Assembly: GCA_009838385.1 (NCBI GenBank) | Contig: VXRS01000140.1 | Location: forward strand, 1 to 6,948 | Origin: Dehalococcoidia bacterium | GTDB taxonomy: Bacteria > Chloroflexota > Dehalococcoidia > Tepidiformales > Tepidiformaceae | Reading direction: 5' to 3' | Length of the DNA: 6,948 nucleotides | Shown: positions 6,026 to 6,948 of the stretch, one piece after another | Layout of the letters: every line of letters starts with the position of its first letter | How positions within the stretch are numbered: position 1 is the first letter of the stretch | Translations under genes and position numbers: made by a program | Notes under the pieces: generated by a model | What the model saw: only the letters and a program-made list of their open reading frames with translations | Databases searched by the model: none | What the model was told of the DNA's origin: nothing

Positions 6026-6062
6026 AGGGGCTCCTTCGGATACTGGTCGCTGCAGCATCGTA

Positions 6063-6101
6063 GGGTGAGTGTAGGCCCCATTGGGCCTTACACGCTCGCC
6101 C
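6063..6101 (+). repeat. 16-bp interrupted hairpin upstream of the formyltransferase-like gene
   Basis: Three helices stack: GGGTGAG (6063-6069) with CTCGCCC (6095-6101, one G-U pair), TGTA (6070-6073) with TACA (6089-6092), and GGCCC (6074-6078) with GGGCC (6083-6087). The loop is CATT. Only a CG and a single T bulge out, both on the 3' arm. The structure lies 51 nt before the ATG at 6153. GTGTAGGC in its 5' arm is repeated at 6111-6118. It may be a leader RNA element; as DNA it could be a regulator site. There is no T-run, so termination by it is doubtful. Confidence 0.55.
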
Positions 6102-6115
6102 CGCGTGCTGGTGTA

Positions 6116-6150
6116 GGCTCCCGCTGAGCCGACTGGGCCCGGGGAGGAAG
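6116..6150 (+). promoter_or_regulatory. Small hairpin followed by a strong ribosome binding site
   Basis: GGCTC (6116-6120) and GAGCC (6126-6130) form a 5-bp hairpin with a 5-nt loop. The purine-rich GGGGAGGAAG (6141-6150) follows and ends 2 nt before the ATG at 6153, with its GGAGG core at 6143-6147 leaving 5 nt. CTCCC at 6118-6122 could instead pair with GGGAG inside this site, which would hide it. The ribosome binding site is secure; the alternative pairing is inference. Confidence 0.5.
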
Positions 6151-6152
6151 GC

Positions 6153-6948
6153 ATGCGCGTCTCGATCATCGGTCAGGCCGCCTTCGGGGAAGCTGTGCTG
6201 AAGCGCCTGATCGAGGACGGCGTGGAGATCGTTGCCGCCTCTGCCCCCGAGCCACGCGAGGGCGGCCGCCCCGACCCCCTCTGGGTCGCCGCTGAGGAAG
6301 CCGGCCTCACCCCCATCGATACCGCCGCCCTCAAGAGCGAGGACGGCCTTGCCGCCTGGCGGGCCGCGGGGGCCGAGCTCGGCGTGATGGCCTTCGTCAC
6401 GGAGATGCTGCCCGAGGAAGCCCTCACCGCCCCGGAACACGGCACGATCCAGTACCACCCCAGCCTCCTGCCCCTCCACCGCGGTTCTTCCGCCATGAAC
6501 TGGCCCATCATCTTCGGCCGCACCGAGACCGGCCTCAGCATCTTCTGGCCCGACAAGGGCATGGATACGGGCCCGGTCCTCCTCCAGAAGACCTGCGAGA
6601 TTGGCCCCGACGACACCCTCGGATCCCTCTACTTCGAACGCCTCTTCCCCATGGGCGTCGACGCCTTGGCCGAGGCTGTCGCCCTTGTCGATTCCGGCGA
6701 GGCGCCCCGCACCGAGCAGGACCACGCCCTCTCGACCTACGAACCGCCCTGCGACGAGGAGCACGCCCGCATTCCCTGGCACCTCCCCGCCCAGCAGGTG
6801 TACGACCTCATCCGCGGCTGCAATCCGCAGCCCGGCGCCTGGACCACTCGCCGTGGCGAGCGGCTCGGCGTCTTCGATTGCCGCCTCTCGCTGCGCGACG
6901 AGCCCGGCATGCCCGGCGCCGTCCTCCGCATCGAGGAGGATGGCATCG
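6153..6948 (+). CDS. Formyltransferase-fold protein, resembling the 10-formyltetrahydrofolate hydrolase domain of FDH/ALDH1L (cut by right edge)
   Basis: The first 265 residues are visible. The start MRVSIIGQAAFGEAVLKRL begins a Rossmann-like formyltransferase fold. The active-site segments are YHPSLLPLHRGSSAMNW (101-117, catalytic His102) and FWPDKGMDTGPVLLQ (131-145, catalytic Asp138). Residues 207-231 (IPWHLPAQQVYDLIRGCNPQPGAW) match the start of the C-terminal domain seen in Met-tRNA formyltransferase and in the FDH hydrolase domain. GQ..FG at the start, the HPSLLP.HRG.SA.NW motif, F.IFW-like GLSIFWPDKGMDTG and LYFERLFPMGVDAL are closer to the animal ALDH1L N-terminal domain than to Fmt, where NVHASLLP would be expected. 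The Asn two residues before the catalytic His in Fmt is Gln100 here. The likely reaction is release or transfer of formate from 10-formyl-THF. A stand-alone protein would be about 300 residues; a fused acyl-carrier or aldehyde dehydrogenase part cannot be excluded beyond the edge. Confidence 0.88.
   Translation, partial: MRVSIIGQAAFGEAVLKRLIEDGVEIVAASAPEPREGGRPDPLWVAAEEAGLTPIDTAALKSEDGLAAWRAAGAELGVMAFVTEMLPEEALTAPEHGTIQYHPSLLPLHRGSSAMNWPIIFGRTETGLSIFWPDKGMDTGPVLLQKTCEIGPDDTLGSLYFERLFPMGVDALAEAVALVDSGEAPRTEQDHALSTYEPPCDEEHARIPWHLPAQQVYDLIRGCNPQPGAWTTRRGERLGVFDCRLSLRDEPGMPGAVLRIEEDGI

Noticed and set aside
5862..6782. 306-codon minus-strand open frame over the right-hand gene
   Set aside because: It is antisense to the clear formyltransferase-fold gene and also overlaps the acetyltransferase start. 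It is Gly/Ala-rich without motifs.

Overview
The window is GC-rich DNA (by eye about two thirds G+C, with strong C/G preference at third codon positions) and looks like an ordinary bacterial chromosome. It is tightly packed with seven protein genes on both strands. I see no mobile element, tRNA, rRNA or CRISPR array. The style of the proteins (short N-acetylglutamate-synthase-like GNAT, DRTGG P-loop protein, IlvB-like thiamine diphosphate enzyme, double-zinc-ribbon membrane protein) would fit a Chloroflexota (Dehalococcoidia-like) or actinobacterial-type genome. That placement is an impression, not a proof.

Layout, left to right. (1) 1-1752, minus: the N-terminal 584 codons of a UvrD/PcrA superfamily 1 DNA helicase; its C-terminus lies beyond the left edge. 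(2) 1913-2464, plus, divergent from the helicase: a small protein with two membrane helices and a double zinc ribbon. (3) 2461-3345, minus: a BioD-like P-loop protein with a C-terminal DRTGG domain. Genes 2 and 3 are tail to tail and share one CTAG as both stop codons. (4) 3452-5071, plus, divergent from gene 3: a 539-residue thiamine diphosphate-dependent enzyme of the acetolactate synthase-like superfamily. A perfect 7-bp palindrome lies in the 106-bp gap between genes 3 and 4. (5) 5088-5381, minus: a 97-residue DUF1640/CCDC90-like coiled-coil protein with a C-terminal membrane helix and a clear sigma-70-type promoter of its own. (6) 5447-5923, minus: a GNAT acetyltransferase of the short N-acetylglutamate synthase type. 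(7) 6153 to the right edge, plus: the first 265 codons of a formyltransferase-fold protein that resembles the hydrolase domain of 10-formyltetrahydrofolate dehydrogenase more than Met-tRNA formyltransferase.

The genes do not form one obvious operon. Three themes appear: DNA repair (helicase), small-molecule metabolism (thiamine diphosphate enzyme, acetyltransferase, formyl-folate enzyme) and two small membrane-anchored proteins of unknown role. The most suggestive pairing is the divergent DRTGG protein and thiamine diphosphate enzyme around a shared palindrome. The most suggestive non-coding stretch is the 229-bp gap before gene 7, which holds three stem-loops, one of them a 16-bp hairpin, followed by a strong ribosome binding site. 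I do not find convincing evidence for a wholly new system.
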